Positions 1 to 10,530 of a stretch of 64,000 nucleotides of DNA are shown here, one piece after another. The first letter of the stretch is position 1, and each line of letters starts with the position of its first letter. The notes beneath the pieces were generated by a model. That model did not search any database. It was given only the letters and a program-made list of their open reading frames with translations, and was not told where the DNA came from. The translations under genes and the position numbers were made by a program. The stretch covers positions 332,501 to 396,500 of the forward strand of contig WPIO01000178.1 of NCBI GenBank assembly GCA_009760855.2. Reading direction: 5' to 3'. Origin of the DNA: Cristatella mucedo. Its lineage: Eukaryota > Bryozoa > Phylactolaemata > Cristatellidae.

Positions 1-635
1 CCAAGGTCAATTAAAACCGGCAGTAAAGTAGCAAGCGTCCCATTCGCCTTGCTGAATTTTAAGAGGCTAGTGGTCCCCTCGAAGCCCAGTCCTTCGAATC
101 TTTTGAAACGCCTCTAAACGTCATCTGCCAATATTGGCATTAATCAACCTTATCACAACCTCCCAACCATTAAGATTTGCTTCATTTCTTATTCTTTTCA
201 TATTTCATTTCGATACTGTGTTCCAGAAGAGATCGTCCCATCTTTGCACTGTGATTTTAACATTCAGTTTAATAACCCAACTGACCCCAAAGCCTGGAAC
301 TCCCTCTCGACCTGCGTCAGAACATCCCCTGACCTGACCACATTTCAAAGGAACTTAAAAACACACCTATTTATGACAGCATTTAGTGGGTCCCTGTGAT
401 TCGTCCTTCATGTGCTTATGCGTGCTGACACTGTGCATGCTGCCACTAACCACATTTGCATGCTGACCCTGTGCATGTCAGCCCTAACCATGTTATTCAT
501 TTTGTTTGTTTTTCAAGCATGACTTTACTTACCATTCAATTGCATGTCCCTTTGCAGCAAATGTAAAGCGCCTAGAAAGAGATTAAGTTCTCTGAGGGCA
601 CTTTATCAAGTGCATTATTATTATTATTATTATTA
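1..635 (+). mobile_element. LINE-A (L2/CR1-clade) copy, internally deleted
   Basis: The first ~240 bases resemble the endonuclease part of the element seen complete at 29868-32480: 'gtcccctcgaag', then 'tgattttaacattcag', the DFN box of an AP-type endonuclease. The sequence then jumps straight to the 3' end of the RT frame ('SRPASEHPLT' in a shifted frame) and the 3' UTR. It ends with the family's hairpin and an (ATT)n tail at about 613-635. The whole RT core is missing, so this copy is dead. It may begin before base 1. Confidence 0.8.
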
Positions 636-1059
636 CCCCGATGTACCACATATATGACCCCCTCTATGTACCACTTGCTCTTTGGCGCATTCATTTTCTC
701 TCGTGCATGCTCTTGTACACATTTGCCCCACTTAAGTCAAAGGTGACACTATCGACCAGACATCCCCTTCGACTATATAGGGTCAATCTACAATTACCAA
801 TGTCTACACATTGAACTACATGTGAATCTCTTTCTGCATTACATATCCGTGTCGACAACAAATATCATCTAAGAATCACGAAACCTTCAGAACCTCAACA
901 GTAAGACAGCTTTCAAAAATATCATCCACAATAGGCAGAGGGGGCACTCCGCCTACAGTGGCAGCTCAGCTCTGTACCCCTATTTACATACTCTGCACGG
1001 AGAAATTATGTTTTGATACCACTCAATGAATAACCGCCGAGTACTTGTCGAGTAAGCAC
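636..1059. other. Unassigned AT-rich spacer
   Basis: No exon, RNA gene or repeat family is recognised here. The short open frames lack conserved motifs. Confidence 0.5.
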
Positions 1060-1174
1060 TGGTCTTGCACTATAATTTTTCACTTCATTTGCAGCAACTG
1101 CAACGTGCATAGACAGAGATTAAGTTCTCTGAGGGAGCTATATCAGATGCATTATTATTATTATTATTATTATG
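1060..1174 (+). mobile_element. LINE-A 3' tail, solo
   Basis: This is a 5'-truncated copy holding only the end of the 3' UTR ('ttcatttgcagcaactg'), a degenerate form of the hairpin ('gagattaagttctctgaggg') and an (ATT)n tail. It is more diverged than the copy at 1-635, so the two are probably independent insertions. Confidence 0.75.
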
Positions 1175-1327
1175 TATACCTGGTCTAGCCATGCCTACTT
1201 GAAAATCTGGCGGATTTTGCGCCAACATCAAAATCTTGCAGGTCTTGCCCTCGCCCTTAAGTTAAAACTCGGGCTCGGCCACTGTCCAGTGCCACTTCTC
1301 AGCTGCTCAGTCCTCTCCACTTGATGT

Positions 1328-1417
<90 letters not shown>

Positions 1418-1437
1418 TCTCCCTCTCTCTCTCTTTT
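1328..1437. repeat. (CT)n microsatellite
   Basis: Near-perfect CT dinucleotides with a few CCCT interruptions at the right end. The Ser-Leu and Arg-Glu reading frames across it are artefacts of the repeat. Confidence 0.97.
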
Positions 1438-2159
1438 TTCTGTTGGAATGCTGCGACTGCGACACGACGGACGAGCTCACCGACAGACGCTCTGGTCGAA
1501 TTTGCTTGCCTGACTAAACACAGTGCATGCCTCGGTCCACGTGGGCGAGGCCACATGTCACCGACCACGTGGCACCAAACGGCAACAGAAAGCTGAATCT
1601 GATAGTTAAGCTCGATCCGAGATTGCAGCTGCCGGACGGTCAGGCTGCTGGCAGCTGCAATCCAAGCAGCAGCGCTTCTTTGCCTGCAGCTACTGGAATG
1701 ATGCTCTCAACTCTCGAATCAGGCCAGCCAAGAAGCAGCCTCTATCTCGCTTCAGCCTCTATCTCGCTGGTGGAAGGGACAGGTAGGGTAGGTTGGGCCG
1801 ATCTGAGGGTACAACGATGCGAATGACCTAACCGACGGCTGAGGCCTTGAAGCCTGCCCAAAGCTTCAGCAGGCGATCAGTCTCGGCGACCTTGAACTCG
1901 CTAACCTGGCTAACAGCCGGCTCGCACGATCAGGTCAGCTAGCAGTTATCAGCTAGCAGCAGCAGCAGCTACAGCACGGTACCGGCTCGCCAGAAGGCTG
2001 GCGGGCTCGACGACCGGATGCAGCCCTGCGGCTCACGCAGGCGCGCTCAGCATTGTCTTTCCAGAAACGGCTGCTCGGGCCGGGCGCTACGGTTACTAAT
2101 GAGAGGCAAATCTCGCTGGCGGGAAATGTAGTACAATAGCTAATGACTACACAAACAGT
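1438..2159. other. Probable CaMKII intron sequence, nothing recognised
   Basis: This lies downstream of the CaMKII exon 2 donor on the minus strand, so it should be intron. I looked for the next kinase exon (the DHQKLERE-type block) on the minus strand and did not find it. Confidence 0.5.
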
Positions 2160-2406
2160 CGAAAAGCTAATGGGCCGGCCCCACGCGCCCGGCCGCTGCG
2201 CTAGGAGCAGCGGTACCGACTTCCGAGGCCGACAGGCGAGCGCGCGCGGGCGGCGGCGGCGGTAGCGCTAGGCGCTATCCGCGGCGTCGCTCCGGTCGCT
2301 GGGTCGAGGCCGCCGGGACATAGTGCTACCTGCCGTTGCGGGCGCGGCCCTCGCGGACAGGCTGCGTGGCGGCTTCCTCGACGGAAAGAAAACCGCGCGT
2401 AATCAC

Positions 2407-2501
2407 CTCTTGCGGAGAGCTTCTTCGTATTGATTACCTTTGCCGCGAATTCCGCGCCGGTGCTCTTTTGCGTACACCTCCGCACGACGGAGAAGGCGCC
2501 C
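2407..2501 (-). CDS. CAMK2: CaMKII coding exon 2
   Basis: 95 nt, acceptor cctttccag, donor AGAG|gtgatt. It carries the second half of the glycine-rich loop and the catalytic lysine. Intron 1 is 511 nt. The exon ends after one base of the next codon, as in other CAMK2 genes. Confidence 0.96.
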
Positions 2502-2773
2502 CTGGAAAGGGACGAGGGAACGGCTCGCAAACGCGAGGCGGCGAGACCGTGGCGGACCAAGCGGCGGTGCTGCTCGGAGCGGCAGCGGCCTCGTCGACAA
2601 CTGCACCGCCGCCGCCGCCGCCGAGGGCCGCGAGCGCGGCAACACGCAGCGTGCACCGACGCACCGCGGCGGGCCGCCGCTGTCGCCGATGCCGACGGCG
2701 GTTCCGGAAGTTGCGACGGCGCCCACCCTGGCGCCAACCGGTCGGCGGACGGGACCAGCCGCTGGCGTAACGA

Positions 2774-2808
<35 letters not shown>

Positions 2809-3071
2809 CGAGCGCTCGGCTGCAGAAGATGGACGGCCTGCACGCAGTGCGACCGGGACGACGCGCCGCGACGGTCGCGGCGCCGCAGCCCAGGGCTTCA
2901 GCGGCGGCGACCGCTGGGCGCGGCGAAGTTCGCTCCGGCCGACGAGCGACGCTCGGGGCGCGCGTTGACCGGTAACTTCGCGCCCGATCGGCGCCGCCGG
3001 AGCCGCGCTTACTTTCCGATTTCGTCTTTAAGTTCGTAGCGGTCGCTAATCTTGCACGTCTGCGCCGCCAT
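2407..3071 (-). CDS. CAMK2: Calcium/calmodulin-dependent protein kinase II, first two coding exons (partial)
   Basis: CaMKII is a cytosolic and synaptic Ser/Thr kinase that phosphorylates RxxS/T substrates after Ca2+/calmodulin binding. Its N-terminal kinase domain starts a few residues after the initiator Met. Here exon 1 gives 'MAAQTCKISDRYELKDEIG' and ends in AA before gtaagc. Exon 2 begins with G after tttccag, restoring Lys, and reads 'GAFSVVRRC', then 'TGAEFAAKVINTKKLSAR'. Together these give the glycine-rich loop GKGAFSVV and the ATP-binding lysine of AAK. Exon 2 is 95 nt, which I recall as the size of exon 2 in vertebrate CAMK2 genes, with the same phases. The ATG has A at -3 and G at +4. 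The later kinase, regulatory and hub exons are off the left edge. CASK-like kinases were considered but differ in the AAKVINTKK segment. Confidence 0.95.
2771..2808. repeat. (ACGC)n tetranucleotide run
   Basis: About nine ACGC units within intron 1 of the CaMKII gene. Confidence 0.95.
3013..3071 (-). CDS. CAMK2: CaMKII coding exon 1
   Basis: Nineteen codons plus two bases, followed by the strong donor gtaagc. The tail 'DRYELKDEIG' aligns with the (D)xYxLKEELG stretch that precedes the nucleotide-binding loop in CaMKII. It was missed as an ORF because the exon is so short. Confidence 0.93.
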
Positions 3072-3560
3072 GATGGAACCGTATTGATCTTCGCTTGGTC
3101 TAGCTAAGCCTCCCCGGAGACGTCATACGAGTTGTTATTGATCTCGCAGCCCACCCCTACATGGGAGCGCGAAGGCGTCCGAGGCGAAGAGCGACCGCAG
3201 CTAATTAATCCGCGTTCGCAACGAGCGGCTAATCCTCGCCAAGCTCGCCGCGCCGACGATCATCCGAGGACGTCCGCTCCGCCGACGCTACCCGCCCCGC
3301 AGCTTGACTGACGCTCGCGCTGCGAGCAGACGGCGCGATGACGGTTGTCGCTAGACGAGGTGGCCTTCGCGTGGCCCGCGAGGCGGCGCCGTAGAGTGCA
3401 CGTCTCGAAAACCCGTCGGCCGCTTTATCTGAGAGGGCTCTTCGGCGTCGCCGTACTTTCGACGAAGGGAAAAAGGCCTGCGCTCGCGAAACACCGGCGG
3501 GCCGCCGACTCAATCCCGGCACCGCAATACTCAGCTCGTGCACCCAGGGCGCGTGTAGGG

Positions 3561-3904
3561 TAGAGGTGCTTCTTATCAAATCCAGCAAAGCCACACTTTC
3601 GCAAATCCCTTTCGTACCCTTACAGTCCATGAGAGCAGAAACCGGACCCGAGCTGGTTCAACTCTTGACCGTCGCTCAAAGTGACTCTCTTTTTTTTCAA
3701 AGCCACGCAGCTCGCATCGTTTCCGTCGAATGACGCAAGGATCACAAGCTTGGGCTAAGTCGGCTAGTGCTTGCGGTTCTAGAGCGACCGTTCAATTGAA
3801 CCGCTCCACCGTAGCAGGATGCCCGCCGACACGGCGCGGCTCGCGCGGCGGCGTGCAGGAATTCGCGCCCGTCCATTTCCATCTTCGCAAGAAAGGTCAA
3901 GGCT
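3561..3904. other. Unassigned spacer
   Basis: Upstream flank of the CaMKII CpG island. Nothing is recognised. Confidence 0.4.
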
Positions 3905-4060
3905 GTTTTGACAGCCTCATTTGCATTGCGGCGGAAGAGCCTTTCCGGCTATCGCCAGCGCTTGCAGCTGGCAATATAGGATTGCCCGCTGCAGGACTCG
4001 AACCCACGACCCGGGTCGTGAAGAGCGAGCACCTAACCCCTGGGCTAAGACCCGGGGCAA
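3905..4060 (-). mobile_element. SINE-B copy (tRNA-derived)
   Basis: Read on the minus strand, a tRNA-like head with box B ('gggttcgagtcctgc') is followed by the family body ('agctgcaagcgctggcgata') and ends near 'acagccttgacc'. It matches the better copies at 5320-5500, 19208-19386 and 21022-21200. Confidence 0.75.
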
Positions 4061-4230
4061 AGCGCCGTACGAGTGGATGACGTCGGCCGCTACGACGCGC
4101 ACTTATTTATGTGCACTTCCGCGAGCTATTGCACGAAGAATAGGGTGGGCGCCTCTTCCAAAAGCTCCGAATAGCCACTCGGCGGTCCTCGCTGCGACCC
4201 ACGCACGCACGCGTTCGTCACCTATTTCGC

Positions 4231-4358
4231 TCTGGTTTGGCCCAGTTGTTAAGGTGCACGCCCCGACCGAGGTCGTGTGCTCGAGGCCCGCGGCACATGG
4301 GAAGCGCCTGATTAGAGATTACGTTCTCTCAGGATTTTATAGCAAATTAATTCTATAT
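4231..4358 (+). mobile_element. SINE-A copy (tRNA-derived)
   Basis: It starts with the family head 'tctggtttggcccagttg' (box A-like), then a box B-like 'gtcgtgtgctcgaggcc', then 'gaagcgcctgattagagatt', and ends in an AT-rich tail. The right arm of the 3' hairpin is decayed. Confidence 0.8.
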
Positions 4359-5285
4359 TTATTTTAACATTAGCAAAATTGGATAGCGTAAGCACAGCTG
4401 ATGAGTCACTTGGAAAACGAGCAGCAATTGCGCTAGGGCCAAAAAGAGCTTCTGCGGCCACTGACACGCGTCGTCGCGCAGGGTCACGAGGTCGCGGCCC
4501 TGTGGAAACCGCGAAGGCGCGCACGCGCAAGCGAGCGAGCTCTCGGGGAGCTGGGGGGAGGGGATAGGGCCGCGAGGGGGCTGCAGTCGCCGCCGCCGGT
4601 CTGGCTTACTCTCTCCTTCAGCAGCTCAAGCTCGCCCGCTTCGCCGAGTCCGTTCAGCCCCTCCCCCCCCCGGCGCAGCTTTGGAATCCTGCGCGGTGAG
4701 TCGTGCTTGCGTCCTGCGGCGGTCTTTTGTGCATGCGTCGCCAAGACGGATGAGGCTGTCCGTGCCTTTTTGGCAAGACTGGACGAAGGCTCGGAAGCTG
4801 AGCACGGCTCTACTTCGCGGCCGTCACTTAAGCAGGACTGAACAAACGACCAATCGCTGGTGCCGTGGCGGGCACGCCTTCCTATTCGCTTTGAAAAGCA
4901 CAGCGTATCAACTCGGTCCGCGACATTGTCGAAACGCTCAGCCAGAGTCTCTGCAGTTACGGGGCGGTACGAGCTCTTCATACAAGAATCGCATACTGAG
5001 CCATTGGGCGATGTAGGCAATCGTGGAAGATTAAAATTAAGCGAGAGGTGCATCGCGGACGCCCGTTTCCTACCTCCCCAACAAAAGTAAGCATCCCCCG
5101 AGTTCTTTGGTGGTCGATCGCGTAGGAAGCGAGACTTGTAGGCCAACTTACCGTGTAAACTTCCACAAGAAGAAACGAAGCCGAAGCGGGACGCGGGCAG
5201 GACAGAAGCAAGACTCGCCGTGTGAGTGCGGCTTTTGAGAGCGAGGCTTTTTCGGAGGCAGATCCGAGGTGTTTACCCAGAGGAG
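4359..5285. other. Unassigned GC-rich spacer
   Basis: Several open frames exist in both strands (for example minus 4484-5146), but none has a recognisable domain, and composition explains their openness. A CpG-rich patch lies at about 4440-4700. Confidence 0.4.
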
Positions 5286-5500
5286 ATATGCCGCGTTGGT
5301 TTGGCCCAAAAGAAAAAAATACTAGCTGATTTAACAGCCTCTTTTTGTATAGCGACAGAAGAGCCTTGACGGCTATCACCACCGCTTGCAGTGGCGATAA
5401 AGGATCGCCCGCCACAAGATTCGAACCCACGACCTCGTGGCCGAGGTCGTGAAAAGCAACCGCCTTACCCAGTGAGCCATTACGGTTCACCAGCCGTTAA
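5286..5500 (-). mobile_element. SINE-B copy abutting a SINE-A head
   Basis: Bases 5320-5500 form a nearly complete minus-strand SINE-B: 'ggctcactgggtaaggcgg' as box A and 'gggttcgaatcttg' as box B, with the tail 'aggctgttaaatcagctagt'. Bases 5286-5311 are the first 25 bases of a plus-strand SINE-A ('gccgcgttggtttggccca') cut off where the SINE-B tail begins. This suggests nested insertion. Confidence 0.8.
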
Positions 5501-5595
5501 GGTGCTCGCAACGACCAAGGTCAAGATAAATCCTAATGTATTTGAAGACCGAGGTCGTGGGCTCGAGTCCAGTGGCGTATGGGAAATGAATGTGC
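5488..5595 (+). mobile_element. SINE-A fragment
   Basis: 'ccagccgttaaggtgctcgc' followed, after a ~25-base insertion, by 'gaggtcgtgggctcgagtcc'. Only the tRNA-like head is preserved. Confidence 0.55.
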
Positions 5596-6009
5596 AGTCT
5601 CTCGCGCCACTTCGCTTTGACTTTCACTGCTTAACTTTTTCAAATATATTCAGTAAAAAGTTGATCAACATAGTGAAAATGGTACAGCTCGCCCTCGGTT
5701 GTCTTGGGGCAACTATACACCCCTGCATTACAATTAAAATTAAAATTAACTGTATGTATGTGCTGTAGGCCTATGTATTCGAACACCCCGTAAATCCTTC
5801 AATGCCATGTGCAGCCGCTCGACCACTCCTTGCGTGTGGGCAAGAACTTGTTTCCAAAAAATCGGGTGGGGTGAAACCAAGGCAAACAGAGCGTGTTGTT
5901 CACTGATTGGTTATCCTATCCTCTTCCTATCTTGGCCACTGATTGGCTCAGCCTCACACAAGTTTGTTCGCTCTTACAGGCTTCTACGTTGCTAATAATG
6001 TGGTTCTTC
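5596..6009. other. Unassigned spacer
   Basis: No supported feature. Confidence 0.4.
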
Positions 6010-6125
6010 TTGCATGTTATATATCATGCTCCCTTTGCAGCAAATGTAAAGCGCCTAGAAAAAGATTAAGTTCTCTGAGGGCGCTTTATCAAGTGCATTA
6101 TTATTATTACTATTATTATTATTAT
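6010..6125 (+). mobile_element. LINE-A 3' tail, solo
   Basis: Contains 'gcagcaaatgtaaagcgcc', the conserved hairpin and an (ATT)n tail interrupted by one ACT. It is a typical severely 5'-truncated retrotransposition product. Confidence 0.9.
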
Positions 6126-6944
6126 GCTTCTACATCATTAATAATCTAATAATTTCAAAACCCATATTTCGAGGGTCGTGAACAGGTTTTCTGTGCTCTG
6201 ACTACGAAATACTTGATTTATAAATAAACAATCCTGCTTCGCGAAAACTCACTTATCGCGATAGAGTCTGGAACTGATTAACCACAATAAACGAGGGAAA
6301 ATATTTAGAGATCACGTTCTTTTGTGGCAAGAAATAAACGAATTTTATTTAGATATTTTATTTACGATCTGTGTAAAAGCACGGCCTGGGTTTTCTGAGG
6401 AGGGTATCGCCTTTCTGAAGGTGCTTTAATGTTTTTGAGAGGCTTTAAATAGGCAATTCAGTTCAGATTGGTCTGCAGCATACTACCGAGCGGCGGGATG
6501 CCTTGGGTGAAAAGCTAAATGGCTCTACAAATCGTCACGCAAACTCTTGTTGTACCGGCGTCTCTGACGGGGTATACGCGCGGCTTGCCTTCGCGAATGA
6601 GCTTCGGGGCGTTGCTCCAAAGTGGGGATTTGCTAAATGCTAAAAAAAGTAGCGATTTCTTATCGGGGCTGCATGAACCTGCCGGATTGCGTGCGTTGCC
6701 CGGGTCGCAGCATCGGCGCTCTCTAAATGCGAGGCACCGGTCTCTCCTTAGACGGCGTTCGATGGAGCTTCCGGGCGGCGCTCCGTCGGCGCGAAGATTC
6801 CGACGCGTGCGAAATGGAGGCTAGCCAGTGCTTTACATGGGCTAGCGAACTCGTTGAGTGAATGCTCCTTCGTGCTCCTGCGAAGAATCGGAAGAATTCT
6901 GTTTCTAAAAGAGGCCGCCTTTTCTTGTTCTATCTAGTTTCCTT
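6126..6944. other. Unassigned spacer
   Basis: AT-rich to 6480, then moderately GC-rich. The open frame 6519-6824 has no recognised motif. Confidence 0.4.
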
Positions 6945-7072
6945 TGCCGCGCTGGTTTGGCCCAGTGGGTGCTCGCCCCGACCGAGGTCGTGGGCTCGAG
7001 CCCCGAGGCACACGTGAATCGCCTGAATAGAGATTAAGTTATCTTAGGGCGCAATACAAATGAACTATATTA
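6945..7072 (+). mobile_element. SINE-A copy
   Basis: Head 'gctggtttggcccagtgg', box B-like 'gtcgtgggctcgagcccc', the 3' hairpin segment 'gagattaagttatcttaggg' and tail 'caaatgaactatatta'. About 8 bases are missing after box A compared with other copies. Confidence 0.88.
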
Positions 7073-7180
7073 TTATCATTTTTAATAAAGCGTTTAAGTA
7101 GTATATTTATGATGAAGAGGCCGGATCCAGGTCTGCCGACCGCCCGCGCTCGTTGGACGCCCAAGACAGCCTCAATGGCT

Positions 7181-7215
7181 GGCGGGGGTGGCTGGGGCGG
7201 GGTGGCTGGGGCGGG
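7181..7215 (+). other. G-quadruplex-prone duplicated G-tract
   Basis: A block with five or more runs of three to five G ('ggcgggggtggctggggcgg' continued once more). The 'tggctggggcggg' unit is duplicated in tandem. Nothing else is recognised in 7073-7604. Confidence 0.7.
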
Positions 7216-7604
7216 ATGTTAGACACCGCCAGGGGTAGGGGGATTCTAGACAGGCATTGCGAGCGGCCTGTAGCAGCCCTCCAGCTCCGAGCCAGTCTAT
7301 TGGGGGTCAAGGCCGCTGGTTCTACACTCTTCGGTTAGCGAATCGCTAGAAAATTAGGTTCGTTCTGCATTCGGTCCAATAAGGTATGTAGGCCGCTAAC
7401 AGCTATGGTTCGGGGGTAATTTTTAGCCGTAGCTAAGAGTTGCCTAGCCATATCGACATTAAGTTTGGTCGTTCCCAATAGCTCTGGCACGAAACCGCAA
7501 AAGCGCCAAATGTTCAATACATGTATATGTTTCTCGAATGGCGGGTTGTACATATGAACAAAGTGCGGTTTCGGATGTAGTATTCAAGTAGCGGCCGATA
7601 AGCC

Positions 7605-7705
7605 TTAGCGGCGATCAACCTGCTTGCGGTGGGCAATTAAGGACTGCCTGCTGAGGACTCAAACCCTAGTCAAGTGCGAGCACCTTACCCCTGGACTAAG
7701 GCAAT
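7605..7705 (-). mobile_element. SINE-B fragment
   Basis: 'ggcgatcaacctgcttgcgg' and 'actcaaaccctagtcaagtg' align with the body and box B of SINE-B on the minus strand. Both ends are lost. Confidence 0.5.
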
Positions 7706-8149
7706 TCGTATTTTCAAATTACCGCTTCACTCGCAGTCGCGCTCAAAAAGCGGCGCGCTCATTCAGCAGCGAAGGAGTGTGCGGAGCTGCACCCCGGGAG
7801 CAGAACGCCGCTCGCTTCAGAATTATCCCCCACATGCCTGAACTTGCCTAAGTCGAGCTGCGAAATACGATCTTGGGTCGCCCGCGACCGACTGCACTTG
7901 AAAGCGCTCATGCGAACGCGCATGGCAGGCAATGCGCACCAGGACACACCTCAAGCACTTGAGCGGACCATTAAAGTCGAATCTGTAAAGCCTGCATTAA
8001 AAGCTTATAACCCGTGTCTCGTACAGTTCAATCGGTAAAGCAGCGGTACGGAAAAGCAGAGGTTGTAGGATTGCCTCCCCCACCCAGCAACGCTCGAGAA
8101 AAAGCCTGTGTGCTCGCAGTCCAATTTCGGCCGCTAAGACAACTCTTGA
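7706..8149. other. Unassigned spacer
   Basis: No supported feature. Confidence 0.4.
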
Positions 8150-8410
8150 AATACAAATTCTAGCTGATTTAACAGCCTTTTTTTGCATAGCGGTAGAAGA
8201 GCCTTGAAGGCTATCACCATCGCTTGCAGCGGCAATAAAGGATCGCCCACTGCTCGAGACTCGAGCCCACGACCTCGGAACCGAGGTCATGAAAAGCAGT
8301 CACCTTATAATAATAATAATAATGTACTTGATAAAGCGCCCTCAGAGAACTTAATCTCTTTCTAGGCCCTTTACATTTGCTGCAAAGGGCCATCTAGTGA
8401 GCTATGAAAG
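8150..8410 (-). mobile_element. SINE-B copy split by a LINE-A tail
   Basis: A minus-strand SINE-B runs from 8150 to about 8307 ('gaaaagcagtcacctta') and its end reappears after 8392 as 'atctagtgagctatga', matching the consensus 'acctagtgcgccatca'. The material in between is a LINE-A tail. Confidence 0.8.
8308..8392 (-). mobile_element. LINE-A 3' tail inserted in SINE-B
   Basis: On the minus strand it reads 'gcagcaaatgtaaagggcc', then the hairpin, 'gataaagcgccc' in reverse sense, and an (ATT)n tail. It interrupts the SINE-B, so it is the younger insertion. Confidence 0.85.
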
Positions 8411-8449
8411 AACCAGCCCAGGTCCAGGCTTTAAGATTTACATACATAG

Positions 8450-8453
<4 letters not shown>

Positions 8454-8484
<31 letters not shown>
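8454..8484. repeat. (TA)n microsatellite
   Basis: About 15 TA units directly at the AT-rich 3' tail of the minus-strand SINE-A that follows, so it probably grew from that tail. Confidence 0.95.
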
Positions 8485-8487
<3 letters not shown>

Positions 8488-8613
8488 CATTTCTATAGCG
8501 CCCCAAGGAAACTTAATTTCTATTTAGGCTCTTCACATATGCCTCCGTGCTCGAGCCCACGACCTCGGCCAGACCTTGGTCGGGCGAGCACCTTAACCGC
8601 TGGGCCAAATCAG
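8485..8613 (-). mobile_element. SINE-A copy
   Basis: Full-length minus-strand copy with 'tatagcgccccaaggaaact', the box B complement 'gctcgagcccacgacctcgg' and the box A complement 'taaccgctgggccaaa'. Confidence 0.9.
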
Positions 8614-8639
8614 ATGCCAAGGTCCCATCATCATCGGAC

Positions 8640-8779
8640 TTATGACCCCAAAGCCTGCCATGAGTGACCTCATTCTGAAATTCATCTCCCAGTCAAAGGA
8701 GACTACTAGCCCTCTAAACTACATTCCCACCATCTTATTGCTGCGATGCATAGATTTGCCACTGTCATGCATAGCTTAC

Positions 8780-8834
<55 letters not shown>

Positions 8835-9905
8835 TTAGGCTATACTCCTATGTTGAAACTTCAAACCTAGTAAGTTCCAGTCTGATTTTTTTAGACTAAT
8901 CACTCCACAAAGTCCACATCGCTTCGAGTGTATAACGACCTTTCTAGAACGCAGACTTTGGTAGAGTCTCTCTGCTTGCTTTGATTGTTCTTTCTTTAGC
9001 TTTAGATGCAATTATTGATAGCCAGCTCAAGTCCCTCGTATCTCGTTGGGACATACATGGCACTGCACTGCAATGGTATAGGTCATGTCTTTGTGGGAGA
9101 CTCTACCTATTGCCGTTGTGGTCGCCTAGCATAATCTAGGCTTTCACTTCTTCGTAGGTGACACGCAGTTGTACTTATGCTTGTATTCCTCCCAGCCCCG
9201 CCCGCCACCAGCCCCAGCACGTCAAGCTCTGTCAACTTCCTTGCTGCATGTATTGCTGACGTCCGCACTTTGAAGGCAGCAAACTTACTAAAATTGAATG
9301 GCAATAAGACCAGCTTACTAATTGTGGGCAAACCAAGTGTGACACAGAAATGGAATTGCTTAAAGCTCAAAATTGGCTCTGCCTGCATATCTCCTGTAGC
9401 ATCTGCACGAAATCTAGGTGTACTATTCCGAAGAGACATTTCACTAGCTGGCCACATCAGCTCTACAGTAAAGTATACCTACTTTCAGCTACGTAACATT
9501 GCAAAAAAACGAACCTCAAATCCTTTAGAGACCGTGACTTTAGTTCTTACACTCCCAAAGCCTGAAACTCACTTCCGACCGGCGTCAAGACATCCCATGA
9601 CTTGACAACACTTAAAAGAAGCTAAAAACACATCCATTCATCACAGAATTTAGTGGGTCCCTGCGAGAATCGCTCTTCGTGTGCTTATCCGTGCAGAAAC
9701 TGCGTATGTTGCCACTAACCATATTTGAATGCTGACCCTGTGCATGTCACCTCTAACCACTATGCTACCCCCTTTGTCATTGAGCATGCAACCACTAACC
9801 ATTCGATGTTGCTTCCTTTGCAGCAAATATTAGTGCCTAGAAACAATAAGGGTTTTCTGAGAGTGCTCCACTCTATGCAAATGTACCGTTATCGTTATTA
9901 TTAAA
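8640..9905 (+). mobile_element. LINE-A copy with broken RT
   Basis: The RT region begins with the frame matching 'SDLILKFISQSKETTSPL'. A (TA)n run at 8781-8832 replaces part of the fingers, and a degraded thumb region follows ('NLGVLFRRDISLAGHISS'). At about 9510 an internal deletion jumps to the C-terminal end and 3' UTR, with a decayed hairpin at about 9825. Several frame breaks make it non-functional. Confidence 0.85.
8781..8832. repeat. (TA)n microsatellite inside LINE-A
   Basis: About 25 TA units replacing the segment that in the intact copy reads 'acatcattaatatgtc'. The AT-rich seed is visible in the parent sequence. Confidence 0.93.
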
Positions 9906-9939
9906 ATTTTTGGCGTGCTTAATAAGGGATTATACATTC

Positions 9940-10362
9940 GAATTATTCCATGCATTCGAGAAAGTATCCCTCGACTTCTGGAGCTCACTGCTTGGAGGTC
10001 TAACAGCCTATGCACTCTGGCGCTTAGGCGCTCTGGTGCTAGTTCGCATGCTCTCAAAGCCTGCAACTCACTCCAGACTGACATTAAGACGTCCCCTGAT
10101 CCCGGGGACATTTAAAAAAAAGCTACAGAAGCACATCTGTCTGTCGCAGCATTCGGTGGGTCCTCGTGATTCGTCCTTTGTGTGCTCATGCGTGCTGACA
10201 CTGCATGCTGCCACTAACCACATCATGCATGTTGACAGTTTGCATGTCACCACTAACCATTTGGTCATGCTTCCTTTGCAGCATATGATAAGTTCCAAGA
10301 AAGAGATTAAGTTTTATGAGGGCGCTATACAATGTGATTGTACTGTTATTATTACAATACTG
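9940..10362 (+). mobile_element. Second LINE-A 3' fragment
   Basis: Starts near 'ttcgacttctggagctcact' (the DFCNSLL stretch in DNA form), skips to the PKACNSL region, and ends with the 3' UTR and a decayed hairpin ('gagattaagttttatgaggg'). It lies in tandem orientation behind the 8640-9905 copy. Confidence 0.8.
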
Positions 10363-10465
10363 ACAGCCGACTTTCAGAGAGTCCTTGTGCTACTAAGAGT
10401 GAGGTTATGGTCAGGTTGCAGAAAAGAGCATCACATGCTGGAGGCTGGGTTGACGCGTTTGCTTC

Positions 10466-10530
10466 AGTGCTCGAGCCCATGACCCATTTAATGGCGAGCA
10501 CCTTACCCTTCGGCCAAACTAGGGCACTAG
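10466..10530 (-). mobile_element. SINE-A fragment
   Basis: 'gtgctcgagcccatgaccca' and 'gcgagcaccttacccttcgg' match the tRNA-like head on the minus strand. Confidence 0.6.

Larger units (their letters stand above)
2160..3560. promoter_or_regulatory. CpG island around the CaMKII 5' end
   Basis: The sequence is strongly GC- and CpG-rich, with GCC/GGC runs, in contrast to the AT-richer flanks. It covers coding exon 1, intron 1 and exon 2 of the minus-strand kinase and extends about 500 bases upstream of its ATG. This is the expected place for its promoter. No TATA box stands out. Inference from composition and position. Confidence 0.6.

Noticed and set aside
3229-3630. Alternative CaMKII exon 1 ending 'GELGED' on the minus strand
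   Set aside because: No donor follows it. The exon at 3013-3071 has the right motif, donor and phase.
5320-5500. tRNA gene call for SINE heads (also 21022, 55186 and others)
   Set aside because: Acceptor and anticodon stems are not intact and the sequence continues into a shared SINE body. Only 23583-23664 folds as a true tRNA.
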